Part shown: piece by piece, positions 51,615-60,421 of the stretch
Layout: each line of letters opens with the position of its first letter
Position numbering within the stretch: position 1 is the first letter of the stretch
Assembly (NCBI RefSeq): GCF_900103365.1
Contig: NZ_LT629703.1
Coordinates: 248,001 to 312,000, forward strand
Length of the DNA: 64,000 nucleotides
Direction: 5' to 3'
From: Afipia sp. GAS231
Lineage (GTDB): Bacteria > Pseudomonadota > Alphaproteobacteria > Rhizobiales > Xanthobacteraceae
Notes under the pieces: model-generated
Seen by the model: only the letters and a program-made list of their open reading frames with translations
What the model was told of the DNA's origin: nothing
Databases searched by the model: none
Program-made: the position numbers and the translations under genes

Positions 51615-51642
51615 TATATAGCCGGATTCTGTCGATAAGCAA
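51615..51642 (-). promoter_or_regulatory. Predicted rpsB promoter
   Basis: On the minus strand TTGCTT (51642-51637) and TATATA (51620-51615) are 16 bases apart. Transcription would begin near 51608, giving a leader of about 105 bases before the rpsB ATG. The leader may bind S2 for autogenous control, as in other bacteria, but I identified no specific structure. Confidence 0.6.
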
Positions 51643-51844
51643 GGAAATACGGCCGCTTTTCCGGCTGATCGGCGGTTGTTCGGTAACGCCGTGCCGGGAC
51701 AATCCAAATATCGAAATCAACCCCATGCAAAGTAGCAGGGGTGACGATGAGCTTTCTGCATCAAAATATCAGGATTGCGCTCCAAATCCATGAATCCAAA
51801 GGACTTCGAAACCCGTCCGCTCGACGTGACGGTATTTAATTACC

Positions 51845-52203
51845 TTAACGCCGGGCGCTGACGCTCACGCTACCGCCCTTCTCCTGATCGAAAATCCGTA
51901 ACGCCAGCAGTGAATGCGCCAGCGCACCACCGGCCTTGACGGCCGCCGCAACAAACGCAGCCTCCGCGATCTCCTGCTTGCTGGCGCCGTACGCAACGGC
52001 ATGTCGCGTATGGGTATCGATGCAGTAGGCGCACTGGGTGGTGAAAGCGACACCGAGCGCAGCTCGCGGTATTTGCGGGGAATGACGCCGTCCTCGCGTT
52101 CGACGGCATGGTTGAACGCCAGAAATGCGCGTCCCTCGGTGGCTGCAAGACCAACCAGGTCAGGCACCAGGGTCAGGTCGTCGCGTCGTTGGTAATGGTT
52201 CAT
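51845..52203 (-). pseudogene. AhpD-like carboxymuconolactone decarboxylase family gene, frameshifted
   Basis: The reading frame begins MNHYQRRDDLTLVPDLVGLA and runs through EREDGVIPRKYRELR near 52085. It then needs a one-base shift to continue LGVAFTTQCAYCIDTHTRHA, VAYGASKQEIAEAAFVAAAV and a normal end near 51845. The second part holds the C-A-Y-C redox pair and His of AhpD-type peroxiredoxin reductases. Total length, 359 bases, is one base short of 360, consistent with a single deletion around 52080-52090. Intact it would be about 119 residues, a CMD protein that helps reduce peroxides. It is divergent from the WYL regulator, which also carries a one-base loss. Confidence 0.8.
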
Positions 52204-52295
52204 CGAAGCCGTCCTCGGTTCAGTTGCGATGCCTGTAAGAGGCCATGAGGCGGCAAATGGATTCGCGTCGCTTCGGATAAATTGCGCTCGGCATG

Positions 52296-52312
52296 CTGAC
52301 ACAAAGTGGCAG
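52296..52312. promoter_or_regulatory. Candidate operator CTGACAC-N5-GGCAG (copy 1)
   Basis: CTGACAC at 52296-52302, five bases, GGCAG at 52308-52312. It lies between the divergent AhpD-like gene and WYL regulator, 45 bases before the regulator start. An identical pattern is at 53072-53088 before the VOC gene. The shared motif suggests one regulator for both; this is inference. Confidence 0.45.
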
Positions 52313-52356
52313 GATGCCGTGATAGCCTCGTCCTGCTTCAACGACTGATAGCTCCG

Positions 52357-53045
52357 ATGTCACGCGCACAGCGTCTACTCGATCTCGTTCAGGCCCTTCG
52401 CGGCTATCGTCGTCCGGTCAGCGGTGCGGTGCTGGCCGGTTCGCTCGGAATTTCGCTGCGAACGCTCTATCGCGACATCGAAACATTGAACGCGCAGGGG
52501 GCGCATATCGATGGCGAGCCCGGCGTCGGCTACGTGCTTCGTCCGGGCTTCATGCTGCCGCCGCTGATGTTTTCCGAGGAGGAGATCGAGGCGATCGTGC
52601 TGGGCTCGCGATGGGTCGCGGACCGGGCCGATGCGGCCCTGAGACCGCCGCGCGCAGCGCCCTGGCCAAGATCGCGGCCGTGCTGCCGCCGGATCTGAAG
52701 ACCAACATCGATACGTCGAGCCTTCTGATCGGACCCGGCCAGGTAACCGCCGCCGGCGATGCCGAACTGCCGGTCATTCGCTCGGCCATTCGGTCCGAGC
52801 ACAAATTACGCATCGGCTATCTCGACGGCAGCGGGCGCGATTCAAGGCGCACCATCTGGCCGTTCGCGTTGGGATTCTTCGACCGGGTGCGCGTGGTCGT
52901 GGCGTGGTGTGAGTTGCGCGATGGCTTTCGGCATTTCCGCACCGACCGTATCAGCAAGGTGCAGGTCACTGACAAACGCTATCCCCGTCGCCGCCAGGTG
53001 TTGCTCCGGGAATGGCGCGCATCCGAAGGAATCCCGGAGCGCTAG
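52357..53045 (+). pseudogene. WYL-domain (YafY-like) HTH regulator, frameshifted
   Basis: The first part, MSRAQRLLDLVQALRGYRRP and ISLRTLYRDIETLNAQGAHI, is a DeoR/YafY-type winged helix-turn-helix. It runs to LGSRWVADRADAAL near 52640. After a one-base loss near 52640-52642 the frame continues TAARSALAKIAAVLPPDLKT, the WYL sensor region SEHKLRIGYLDGSGRDSRRT, IWPFALGFFDRVRVVVAWCE and ends GIPER at 53045. Total 689 bases is one short of 690, so the intact protein would have 229 residues. It is divergent from the AhpD-like gene and upstream of the VOC gene, its likely targets. Confidence 0.85.
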
Positions 53046-53071
53046 CCCCCTTCGATCTGAAGCATTCACTA

Positions 53072-53088
53072 CTGACACTTTTTGGCAG
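53072..53088. promoter_or_regulatory. Candidate operator CTGACAC-N5-GGCAG (copy 2)
   Basis: CTGACAC at 53072-53078, TTTTT, then GGCAG at 53084-53088. GACACT at 53074-53079 and AGTGTC at 53087-53092 are a perfect inverted repeat around it. It lies about 80 bases before the VOC gene. Confidence 0.45.
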
Positions 53089-53165
53089 TGTCGTCGCCTA
53101 GATTGACCCCATGCCGGACACGCCCAGCGACTCCGGCCACGGATGTTCAACCAGGGACCTGCCAC

Positions 53166-53537
53166 ATGCCGAACTTCAGTTTTGTCCTGCTCTATGTCGA
53201 GAACCCGCCGGCCAGCGCCGGCTTCTATGCGGACCTGCTCGGCCGCCCCGTCATCGAGACCTCGCCCACCTTTGCGATGCTGCCGCTGACGGATGGCGTG
53301 ATGCTCGGATTGTGGTCACGCCAAACCGTCGAGCCCGCCGCCACATCGCAATCGGGCGCCAGCGAAGTCGCTTTCACGGTCAAGGACGCCGCCGCCGTCG
53401 AGGCAACGTTTGCCGACTGGAAACGGCGCGGCCTGACGATCATCCAGCAGCCCCAACGCATGGATTTCGGCCACACCTTCGTGGCCGTCGATCCCGATGG
53501 GCACCGGCTGCGCGTGTTTGCTCCGGAGGCCGCATGA
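53166..53537 (+). CDS. VOC-family (glyoxalase/bleomycin-resistance fold) protein
   Basis: A 123-residue VOC protein: [60 protein letters not shown] and [20 protein letters not shown]. The beta-alpha-beta-beta-beta units often bind a metal for isomerase, dioxygenase or detoxification activities; the residues [18 protein letters not shown] resemble the usual D-P-D-G-H end. The ATG at 53166 has AGGGA upstream. It overlaps the EVE gene by four bases (ATGA). Exact reaction unknown. Confidence 0.88.
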   Translation: MPNFSFVLLYVENPPASAGFYADLLGRPVIETSPTFAMLPLTDGVMLGLWSRQTVEPAATSQSGASEVAFTVKDAAAVEATFADWKRRGLTIIQQPQRMDFGHTFVAVDPDGHRLRVFAPEAA

Positions 53538-53980
53538 CCACGAACTGGGTTGCCAAGAACTGGGTTGCGGTCGCTTCGGCCGAACATGTTCGTATCGGCC
53601 GGAGCAAGGGCTTCATGCAGGTCTGTCACGGCAAGGCCGCGCCGCTGCGGCGGATCCAGCCCGGCGACGGCGTGGTCTACTACTCGCCGACATCAGTGTT
53701 TCGCAGCAAGGATCAATTGCAGTCGTTTACGGCGATCGGCATCGTGCGCGACGGCGCCCCCTATCAAGCTGGCATGGACGGCGGCTTCATGCCGTTTCGC
53801 CGCGATGTCAGTTGGTGCGCCACTGAAGACGCGCCGATCAAGCCGCTGATCGGCCGGCTCGCTTTCACGACGGCGAAACGCAATTGGGGCTTTCAACTGC
53901 GCTTCGGGCTGTTCGAGATTTCCGAGCACGACATGGCGACGATCGCGGCCGCGATGGGGGCATCGCTGTCACCTCCATAA
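53534..53980 (+). CDS. EVE domain-containing protein (UPF0310)
   Basis: A 148-residue EVE/PUA-like protein: [60 protein letters not shown] and [20 protein letters not shown] followed by [16 protein letters not shown] domains resemble the YTH fold and are thought to read modified bases in nucleic acids; some occur with restriction and defence genes, others stand alone. Its start overlaps the VOC stop as ATGA, so the two are coupled. No restriction or toxin partner is in sight. Confidence 0.88.
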   Translation: MTTNWVAKNWVAVASAEHVRIGRSKGFMQVCHGKAAPLRRIQPGDGVVYYSPTSVFRSKDQLQSFTAIGIVRDGAPYQAGMDGGFMPFRRDVSWCATEDAPIKPLIGRLAFTTAKRNWGFQLRFGLFEISEHDMATIAAAMGASLSPP

Positions 53981-54122
53981 CCCGGCGCAGGCTTAGGATT
54001 GCACAACCACGACATTCATGCCCGTGCGGGACGACGATTGCGCCCGGCGGTCGCCGTTCCCCTCGGGTCGGCGACCCTGCTCTGCCCCGGTCAGATCCGG
54101 CTCTGACCGGCACCGCTTTGCC

Positions 54123-56456
54123 TCAGCACCGTGGAACGTTCGGCGGGCATTTTTTGGCTGCGGGTGCCGCCGGACGTGGTGGCGGTGGTGCCGGACGCGG
54201 CGGCGGCGGTGGTGGCGCCGGCCGCGCGATCTGAGGAGCCGGCCGCGGAGGCGGCGGCGGTGCAGCCACCCGGGGCGGTGGCGCAGCCATCCGGGGCGGC
54301 GGCGCAGCCATCCGGGGCGGCGGCGCAGCTACCCGAGGCGGTGGGGGCGGTGCCGGCTTCGCCATCTGCGGAGCTGGACGCGGCGGAGGCGCCCGGCGCG
54401 TATCCGGCCGAATTGGAGGTTTCGGCACCGCCTGGATTGTCGGCTTCGGCGGGAGCGCTGCCGTGGGCTTGGATGGCGGTTGAACGGTCGCCGGCTTGCT
54501 CAGGGTTTCCGGCCTCAGCTTCGGCTTTGCGTCCGCCCCCGGCCCGTTCGGCTTCGACAGGGCTGTCACCCCTGTCGGTCCTTTCGGTGTGCCGGCGGCA
54601 GGTGCATTCGGAACCGCTGGCGAAGCTGCCGTTCCCGGCTGCTGCGGCGCCAGCTTCGCACTGGGATTGGTCGCGTTCGCGGGCGAAGTCCCTGCAGCCG
54701 GCGGTGGCGGCGCGCCTTTGACGCCGGACGCCGGCAACGAATTGGCCTTCGGCAACGCATGGCCTTGCGGCAGCGTGTTCGGCGCCACATTCGCAGGCTG
54801 CGACGCATTCGCCGGGGCAATCTGGCCAACCGGCGCCCCCGGTGTACCGGCCTTCGCGGCAGGGTTTATCGATGCGCTCAAAGGCATTGGCAGTTTGCCC
54901 TGCTGGATCAGCGAGGCCTTTTGCGCGGCCGCAGGTGGCACGAGCGTAGCGCCGGCGGGCACCGCGCCTTTGGCGGAGGGGAGCGCGTTGGGCCCTCCCG
55001 GCGCCGGCTGAGGCCGCTGGTTGATGACGGTGTTGATGACGGTCGTATTGTGAATGTTGGCGTAGATGATGTTGTTCGGCGGCTGCGCGACATAGACCGG
55101 CGCCACAACATAGACTGGAATCGGCACGAACAGCGGCTGCGGCAGGATGAAAAGCCCGATCGGTGGCGGCGGCGGCTCCAGCACGATGAAATCCGGTGGC
55201 GGCGGCGGCAGGTAATAGACCGGCGGCGGTGGCGGCGGCGCAAAATCAAACTCGGGATCGCTGAAGAACAGCACCGGGCGATCGACATAGACGATCTCTT
55301 CGGGCGGCGGCGGCGCTACATCGTAGTCGATGACCGCGAATGCCGGCGGCGGCTCCAGCGGTGCGGTGAGGATGGCAAGGCGACGGCGCGCGTCGCCGGC
55401 GTGTGGCCCGCGCGGATAGCGCCGCAGATAAGACCAATAGGCATTGGGCGTGTCGGCCCGGTAGGTCCGCCCCCAGGTGATCGCTTCGCGCCGCGCGGCG
55501 ACGATAGCGCGCACGCGTCTGGCCAGTGGATCGCCGGGATAGGCGATCAGGAAATCCTCATAGCCTTGCAGCGTGTCGCGCTCGACCGCTGCGGTGTAGG
55601 CCTCCTGCACGCCGAGATCGCGGATCGGCTTGTTGCGGAGAGCGGCGACCTGATCCGGCGACGCCTGCGCCGGCGCATCCGGCGCGCGCTCGAAGAACAC
55701 GAACGGGGCATCGAGCTTCTGCGTATCCCACGGCACCTGCGCGCCCTTGGTTGCTTCGTTGACGCGCAGCCGCACGCGGTTGAAAACTTCCGGCAGCGGC
55801 AATCCGCCGGCGCGGATCATCTCGGCGAGCGACTGGGCGTAGGCGCCGTACGGTCCCTGCTCCGGCGGTGCGACCGTGCCCGGCGCCGCGTTATAGGCGA
55901 TCAGCATATGCGGATCCGCCTCGACCAGCGCCAGGCCGCTTGCAATCTGCCCCTCGACGAAGGGTTGCTGCCGGGCCGTATCCAGCACGACGATGCTGGC
56001 CTTGAGTGGAAGCGATGCAAGCTGCCGGATATAGTCGCCGATCCGCAAGGCTTCGATCGGAATGTCGGTCTCGCGGTTGATCGCGGAATCGACCGGCACG
56101 AAATAGTTCTCACCGGCAACCTGCAGCCCGTAGCCGGCGAGATAAACCATCGCCACGGCGCCCGGCCCGGCGCCTTCAGCCTTCTGCACGAAATCGCGGA
56201 AACTCTTGCGCAGGGTGTCGCCATCGAGGTCGCGGGCGCCGATCACATCGAAACCCGCCGCCTGCAAGGTTTGCGCAATCAGGCCGGCGTCATTGGCAGC
56301 GGTCGCCAGCGGCGATTTCGCATACGCGCCGTTGCCGACCACGAGTGCGATGCGCTTTTCCGGCTGCTGGGCGAAGGCGGAATTCAGGAGCGCCGGAAAC
56401 CCCGACATCGCAAGCAGACATACCGTAAAGATCGACACTCTTGCTGTCAGTCGCAT
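54123..56456 (-). CDS. Catalytically dead caspase-fold (C14) protein with proline-rich tail
   Basis: A 777-residue exported protein. A signal peptide (MRLTARVSIFTVCLLAMSGF ending SAFAQ) is followed by a caspase p20-like domain at about 34-260: KRIALVVGNGAYAKSPLATA, NDAGLIAQTLQAAGFDVIGA and GENYFVPVDSAI. The two catalytic positions are lost: AGYG has Tyr109 where active forms have His (SGHG), and VLDTAR has Ala161 where they have Cys (LDACR). A helical TPR-like part follows, then a long Pro, Ala, Arg-rich tail with 21-bp DNA repeats and a final Cys. Probably a non-enzymatic binding or scaffold protein in the periplasm. It converges with the EVE gene. Confidence 0.88.
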   Translation of the reverse strand: MRLTARVSIFTVCLLAMSGFPALLNSAFAQQPEKRIALVVGNGAYAKSPLATAANDAGLIAQTLQAAGFDVIGARDLDGDTLRKSFRDFVQKAEGAGPGAVAMVYLAGYGLQVAGENYFVPVDSAINRETDIPIEALRIGDYIRQLASLPLKASIVVLDTARQQPFVEGQIASGLALVEADPHMLIAYNAAPGTVAPPEQGPYGAYAQSLAEMIRAGGLPLPEVFNRVRLRVNEATKGAQVPWDTQKLDAPFVFFERAPDAPAQASPDQVAALRNKPIRDLGVQEAYTAAVERDTLQGYEDFLIAYPGDPLARRVRAIVAARREAITWGRTYRADTPNAYWSYLRRYPRGPHAGDARRRLAILTAPLEPPPAFAVIDYDVAPPPPEEIVYVDRPVLFFSDPEFDFAPPPPPPVYYLPPPPPDFIVLEPPPPPIGLFILPQPLFVPIPVYVVAPVYVAQPPNNIIYANIHNTTVINTVINQRPQPAPGGPNALPSAKGAVPAGATLVPPAAAQKASLIQQGKLPMPLSASINPAAKAGTPGAPVGQIAPANASQPANVAPNTLPQGHALPKANSLPASGVKGAPPPPAAGTSPANATNPSAKLAPQQPGTAASPAVPNAPAAGTPKGPTGVTALSKPNGPGADAKPKLRPETLSKPATVQPPSKPTAALPPKPTIQAVPKPPIRPDTRRAPPPRPAPQMAKPAPPPPPRVAAPPPRMAAPPPRMAAPPPRVAAPPPPPRPAPQIARPAPPPPPPRPAPPPPRPAAPAAKKCPPNVPRC
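54260..54343. repeat. Four 21-bp tandem repeats inside the caspase-like gene
   Basis: Units of the form GCGCAGCCATCCGGGGCGGC occupy 54260-54280, 54281-54301, 54302-54322 and 54323-54343; the middle two are identical. On the coding strand they give MAAPPPR-type heptads in the tail. Likely variable in copy number between strains. Confidence 0.85.
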
Positions 56457-56583
56457 GATCCGATGTCCCGTCGCGATTCAAACACACGGACATGGAGCGC
56501 CTGCCCATCTGAACAAAACTTGAATGAAATCCGGTTCCAGCAACCCGGCTCCCGACCGGCTTGCTGACGCCCGCCAGGTTCCA

Positions 56584-59500
56584 TCAAAGCGTCTGGACGT
56601 CGACCACGCCCGCCACCGCCTTGATCGCGCCGGCAATCTGCGGCGAGACCTTGAAGCGGCCGGGGAGTTTCATCTCCACCTCGGTTTCGAGGTCGAGCAT
56701 GATCACAAGCGAGACGTCGCCGTCGGCGCCGCCCGAAGGCGCGGGCGCAGGCTTCGCCTGAGGCGTACGTGATGCGCCGGCCGGGGGAGCGGCTTCCGGC
56801 ATGTTCAGCCGCCGCGCGATCGAGTCCAGCGGCTTGGTGTCGCGGACGAAAATCCGCAGGCCCTTTTGCGTCTTGGCCGCGGCGTCATCCAGCGGTTCGG
56901 CGTGCAATATCCTCGCCCGCACGTCCTCGCCCTGCAGTTCGGCGCCGAGCTGCAGCAATACCGCAGCGCCCGGCTCCAGCACGTCGCGATATTGCGCAAG
57001 GCCCTCGGAAAACAGCACGGCTTCGAAATGGCCGGTCGGATCGGACAGGCCCATGATGCCCATCTTGTTACCGGTCTTGGTGCGCCGCTCCATGCGCGAG
57101 ACAACGGTGGCCGCGACTTTGCCCGCGGTGGCGCCGGTTTTGACGGCGCGCGAAAACTCCGCCCAGGACTGCACCCGCAGCCGCTTCAGCACGGTGGCGT
57201 AATCGTCGAGCGGATGGCCGGACAGGAAGAAGCCGACGGCGTCGTATTCGCGGCGGAGTTTTTCGGCCGGCAGCCACGGCTCGAGCTGCGGCAGCATGAT
57301 GGTCGGCGCGTCCGACGCGCCGCCGAACATGTCGTTCTGCCCGAGCGTCGCGGCCGAATGGCTGCGCTGGCAAGCGGCCAGAATGGCTTCCGCGCCGCCA
57401 AATACCCGCGCACGATTGGCATCCAGGGTATCGAAGGCGCCGGCCGCAGCGAGGCTTTCGATCACCCGTTTGTTGATCGCGCGTGGGTTGGCGCGCGCGG
57501 CGAAATCGGCCAGCGACGTGAATGCCCCTTCCCGCCGGGTCTCGACAATGAGTTCGACCGCCGCAGGACCAACGCCTTTCAGCGCGGCGAGTGCGTAATA
57601 GATCGTGTTGTCGCTGACCTCGAAGGTCGCGCCCGAGCGATTGATATTGGGCGCCTCGACCTTGATGCCGAGCCGCTGCGCCTCGGCGCGAAATTCCGAG
57701 AGCTTGTCGGTGTTGTTGAGTTCGAGCGTCATCGACGCCGCCAGAAACTCCACCGGGTAGTGTGCCTTCATGTAGGCGGTGTGATAGGACACCAGCGCGT
57801 AGGCGGCGGCATGGCTCTTGTTGAAGCCGTAGTCGGCGAATTTCGCCAGCAGTTCGAAGATCGTATCGGCCTGCCCCTTCGGCACGCCGTTCTTCACAGC
57901 ACCTGCGATGAAGATCGCGCGCTGCTTTTCCATCTCGGCGCGGATCTTCTTGCCCATCGCGCGCCGCAGCAGGTCGGCGTCGCCAAGCGAATAGCCGGCC
58001 ATCACCTGGGCGATCTGCATCACCTGTTCCTGGTAGATGATGACGCCGAAGGTCTCTTTAAGGATCGGCTCGAGCATCGGGTGCAGGTATTCCGGCTCCT
58101 CGTCGCCATGCTTGCGCGCGCAATAGGTCGGAATGTTCGCCATCGGGCCGGGGCGATAGAGCGCCACCAGCGCGATAATGTCCTCGAAACGGTCGGGGCG
58201 CATGTCGACCAGCGCCCGCCGCATGCCCTGGCTTTCCACCTGGAACACGCCGACCACGTCGCCCTTGGCCAGCATCTGGTAACTCGCGGCATCGGTGATC
58301 GGCAGCGTCGCCAGATCGATGTGGATGTTGCGCTGCTTGAGCAGCTTGACCGCGACATCGAGCACGGTGAGCGTCTTCAGGCCGAGGAAGTCGAATTTGA
58401 CGAGGCCCGCCGGCTCGACCCATTTCATGTTGAACTGGGTCACCGGCATATCGGATTTGGGATCGCGATAGAGCGGCACCAGCTCGCTCAAGGGGCGGTC
58501 GCCGATCACGATGCCGGCGGCGTGCGTCGAAGCGTGTCGGGTCAGGCCTTCGAGGCGCTGGGCGATGTCAAAGGCGCGCGCCACCACCGCGTCCTCGTCG
58601 CGGAACGCCTGCAGCTTCGGTTCGCTGGCAATCGCCGCCGCCAAGGTCACGGGCGCCGCGGGGTTTTGCGGCACCAGTTTTGTCAATTTATCGACCTGCC
58701 CGTAGGGCATCTGCAGCACGCGGCCGACGTCGCGCAGCACGCCGCGCGCCTGCAGCGTACCGAAGGTGATGATCTGGGCCACCTGGTCGCGGCCGTAGCG
58801 TTCCTGCACGTAAGTGATCACCTCGCCGCGGCGGTCCTGGCAGAAGTCGATGTCGAAGTCCGGCATCGACACGCGTTCCGGATTGAGGAAGCGCTCGAAC
58901 AGCAGGCCGAACTGGATCGGATCGAGGTCGGTAATGGTCAGCGCATAGGCGACCAGCGATCCCGCGCCCGAGCCGCGGCCCGGACCGACCGGAATGTCAT
59001 GGGCCTTGGCCCATTTGATGAAGTCGGAAACGATCAGGAAGTAGCCCGCATAGTTCATGCGGTTGATGACGTCGATCTCGAAGGCGAGACGCTTCTGGTA
59101 ATCCTCTTCCGTGGTGCCCTGCGACAGGCCGTGGACCGCAAGCCGCCGGGCGAGCCCCTCCTCTGCCTGACGCTTCAGCTCGGTGGCCTCCTCGCTCACC
59201 GCGTCGGATCCCGATTCGGCGCCGACGGTGAAGCGCGGCAAAATCGGCTTGCGCGTCATCGGCCGGAACGAGCAGCGTTCGGCGATCTCGACGGTGGAGG
59301 CCAGCGCCTCCGGAATATCGGCAAACAGCACCGCCATCTCGGCGCGGGTCTTGAAGCGATGATCGGGCGTGAGCTGTTCGCGATCGGTTTCGGCGATCAG
59401 TTTGCCGCCGGCGATGCAGAGCAGCGCGTCATGGGCTTCGTAGTCGTCATTGGCGGCGAAGTACGGCTCGTTGGTCGCGACCAGCGGCAGGCCCTTGGCA

Positions 59501-60093
59501 TAGGCGAGATCGATCAGGCCGCTTTCGACGCGGCGCTCCTTGTCGATGCCGTGGCGCTGCAACTCGACATAAAGGCGATCGCCAAACAGATTCGCGAGCC
59601 GGTCGCAGCGCGCCGCGGCGAGTGCGGCCTGATCGGCATGCAGCGCCAGCGAGATCGGCCCCTCGGGACCGCCGGTCAGCGCGATCAGGTCCTCCGAATC
59701 GCCCTCGAGCCATTCGAGCTTGATATGCGGCGATTGATGGATCGGCGTTTCCAGGAATGCCCGCGAGTTCAGCCGCATCAGGCTGCGATAGCCGCGCTCG
59801 CGCGACGCCAGCAGCACGATGCGCGAGGGTGCTGCCGACAGCACGTTGCGCGCATTGGGGTCCTGGTCGCCGAAATCGATCGCAAGCTCGAGGCCGACGA
59901 TCGGCTGGATGCCGTAGCCCGCCATCTTGTCGGAGAATTCCAGCGCCCCGAACATGTTGTCGGTATCGGTCAGCGCCAGCGCCGGCTGGTGGTCCGCCTT
60001 GGCCAGTTCGCCGAGCTTGGCGATCTTGATCGAACCCTTCAGCAGCGAATAGGCCGAATGAACGTGAAGATGGACGAATCCGGCACTGGGCAT
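56584..60093 (-). CDS. dnaE: DNA polymerase III subunit alpha
   Basis: The replicative polymerase catalytic subunit, 1169 residues. The N-terminal PHP domain starts FVHLHVHSAYSLLKGSIKIA, followed by the palm with the catalytic Asp pair in MPDFDIDFCQDRRGEVITYV. Also seen are GPGRGSGAGSLVAYALTITD, HASTHAAGIVIGDRPLSELV, VGVFQVESQGMRRALVDMRP, FADYGFNKSHAAAYALVSYH and an OB-fold near the C-terminus. Length and PHP domain fit DnaE1, not the SOS-mutagenic DnaE2, which needs ImuA and ImuB partners absent here. It lies downstream of the SOS peptide gene on the same strand, 210 bases apart. Confidence 0.97.
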   Translation of the reverse strand: MPSAGFVHLHVHSAYSLLKGSIKIAKLGELAKADHQPALALTDTDNMFGALEFSDKMAGYGIQPIVGLELAIDFGDQDPNARNVLSAAPSRIVLLASRERGYRSLMRLNSRAFLETPIHQSPHIKLEWLEGDSEDLIALTGGPEGPISLALHADQAALAAARCDRLANLFGDRLYVELQRHGIDKERRVESGLIDLAYAKGLPLVATNEPYFAANDDYEAHDALLCIAGGKLIAETDREQLTPDHRFKTRAEMAVLFADIPEALASTVEIAERCSFRPMTRKPILPRFTVGAESGSDAVSEEATELKRQAEEGLARRLAVHGLSQGTTEEDYQKRLAFEIDVINRMNYAGYFLIVSDFIKWAKAHDIPVGPGRGSGAGSLVAYALTITDLDPIQFGLLFERFLNPERVSMPDFDIDFCQDRRGEVITYVQERYGRDQVAQIITFGTLQARGVLRDVGRVLQMPYGQVDKLTKLVPQNPAAPVTLAAAIASEPKLQAFRDEDAVVARAFDIAQRLEGLTRHASTHAAGIVIGDRPLSELVPLYRDPKSDMPVTQFNMKWVEPAGLVKFDFLGLKTLTVLDVAVKLLKQRNIHIDLATLPITDAASYQMLAKGDVVGVFQVESQGMRRALVDMRPDRFEDIIALVALYRPGPMANIPTYCARKHGDEEPEYLHPMLEPILKETFGVIIYQEQVMQIAQVMAGYSLGDADLLRRAMGKKIRAEMEKQRAIFIAGAVKNGVPKGQADTIFELLAKFADYGFNKSHAAAYALVSYHTAYMKAHYPVEFLAASMTLELNNTDKLSEFRAEAQRLGIKVEAPNINRSGATFEVSDNTIYYALAALKGVGPAAVELIVETRREGAFTSLADFAARANPRAINKRVIESLAAAGAFDTLDANRARVFGGAEAILAACQRSHSAATLGQNDMFGGASDAPTIMLPQLEPWLPAEKLRREYDAVGFFLSGHPLDDYATVLKRLRVQSWAEFSRAVKTGATAGKVAATVVSRMERRTKTGNKMGIMGLSDPTGHFEAVLFSEGLAQYRDVLEPGAAVLLQLGAELQGEDVRARILHAEPLDDAAAKTQKGLRIFVRDTKPLDSIARRLNMPEAAPPAGASRTPQAKPAPAPSGGADGDVSLVIMLDLETEVEMKLPGRFKVSPQIAGAIKAVAGVVDVQTL

Positions 60094-60303
60094 GGCTGCT
60101 TACGGGGCTCTGGCAAGATAACTGGGAGCGTTCGTCAGGCGCTCGGGAAAGCAAAAGCCTCCCGCGAATGCCGACTCGCGCGCCGCAATGGTGATGCCTT
60201 GGCCCTGCAGAGTCCACGCGGAACGCGACCGGCGCGCCCGCCATCCGGCTTTTCCCCAGCAGGCATTTCCTGACCCGCAAAAGGTCGGTTCCATCAGCTC
60301 ATT

Positions 60304-60402
60304 TCAGAGCTGGGGAATCACCTGCGCCCAGACCGCAATCATGCCGATAAACAGTGAAATCGATGCCAGCGCCGCCGCTTCTTCCACGAACAACCTCAAC
60401 AT
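60304..60402 (-). CDS. Candidate SOS-induced small membrane peptide
   Basis: A 32-residue open frame from the ATG at 60402 to a TGA at 60306-60304. It begins MLRLFVEEAAALASISLF and continues IGMIAVWAQVIPQL, a basic start, two Glu, then one hydrophobic helix of about 20 residues with a Trp near the end: a single-pass membrane peptide. GGAG lies eight bases upstream. The promoter is covered by two exact LexA boxes. By size, topology and control it resembles SidA of Caulobacter, a 29-residue SOS peptide that blocks FtsW/FtsN-dependent division, or TisB, a membrane-depolarising peptide of E. coli. No sequence identity to either is claimed. dnaE lies 210 bases downstream on the same strand. Confidence 0.7.
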   Translation of the reverse strand: MLRLFVEEAAALASISLFIGMIAVWAQVIPQL

Positions 60403-60421
60403 GAACCCGACTCCGATATGA

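Noticed and set aside
54260..54343. Direct repeats that might suggest a CRISPR array
   Set aside because: The units are contiguous with no spacers and lie within a coding gene.
54018..56567. Arg-rich 849-codon frame opposite the caspase-like gene
   Set aside because: Composition is that of an antisense of a Pro-rich gene; no start signal.
56866..60273. Open frame of 1135 codons on the plus strand opposite dnaE
   Set aside because: It mirrors dnaE codon for codon, has Arg, Gly and His-rich composition typical of antisense frames in high-GC DNA, and no ribosome site or domain.
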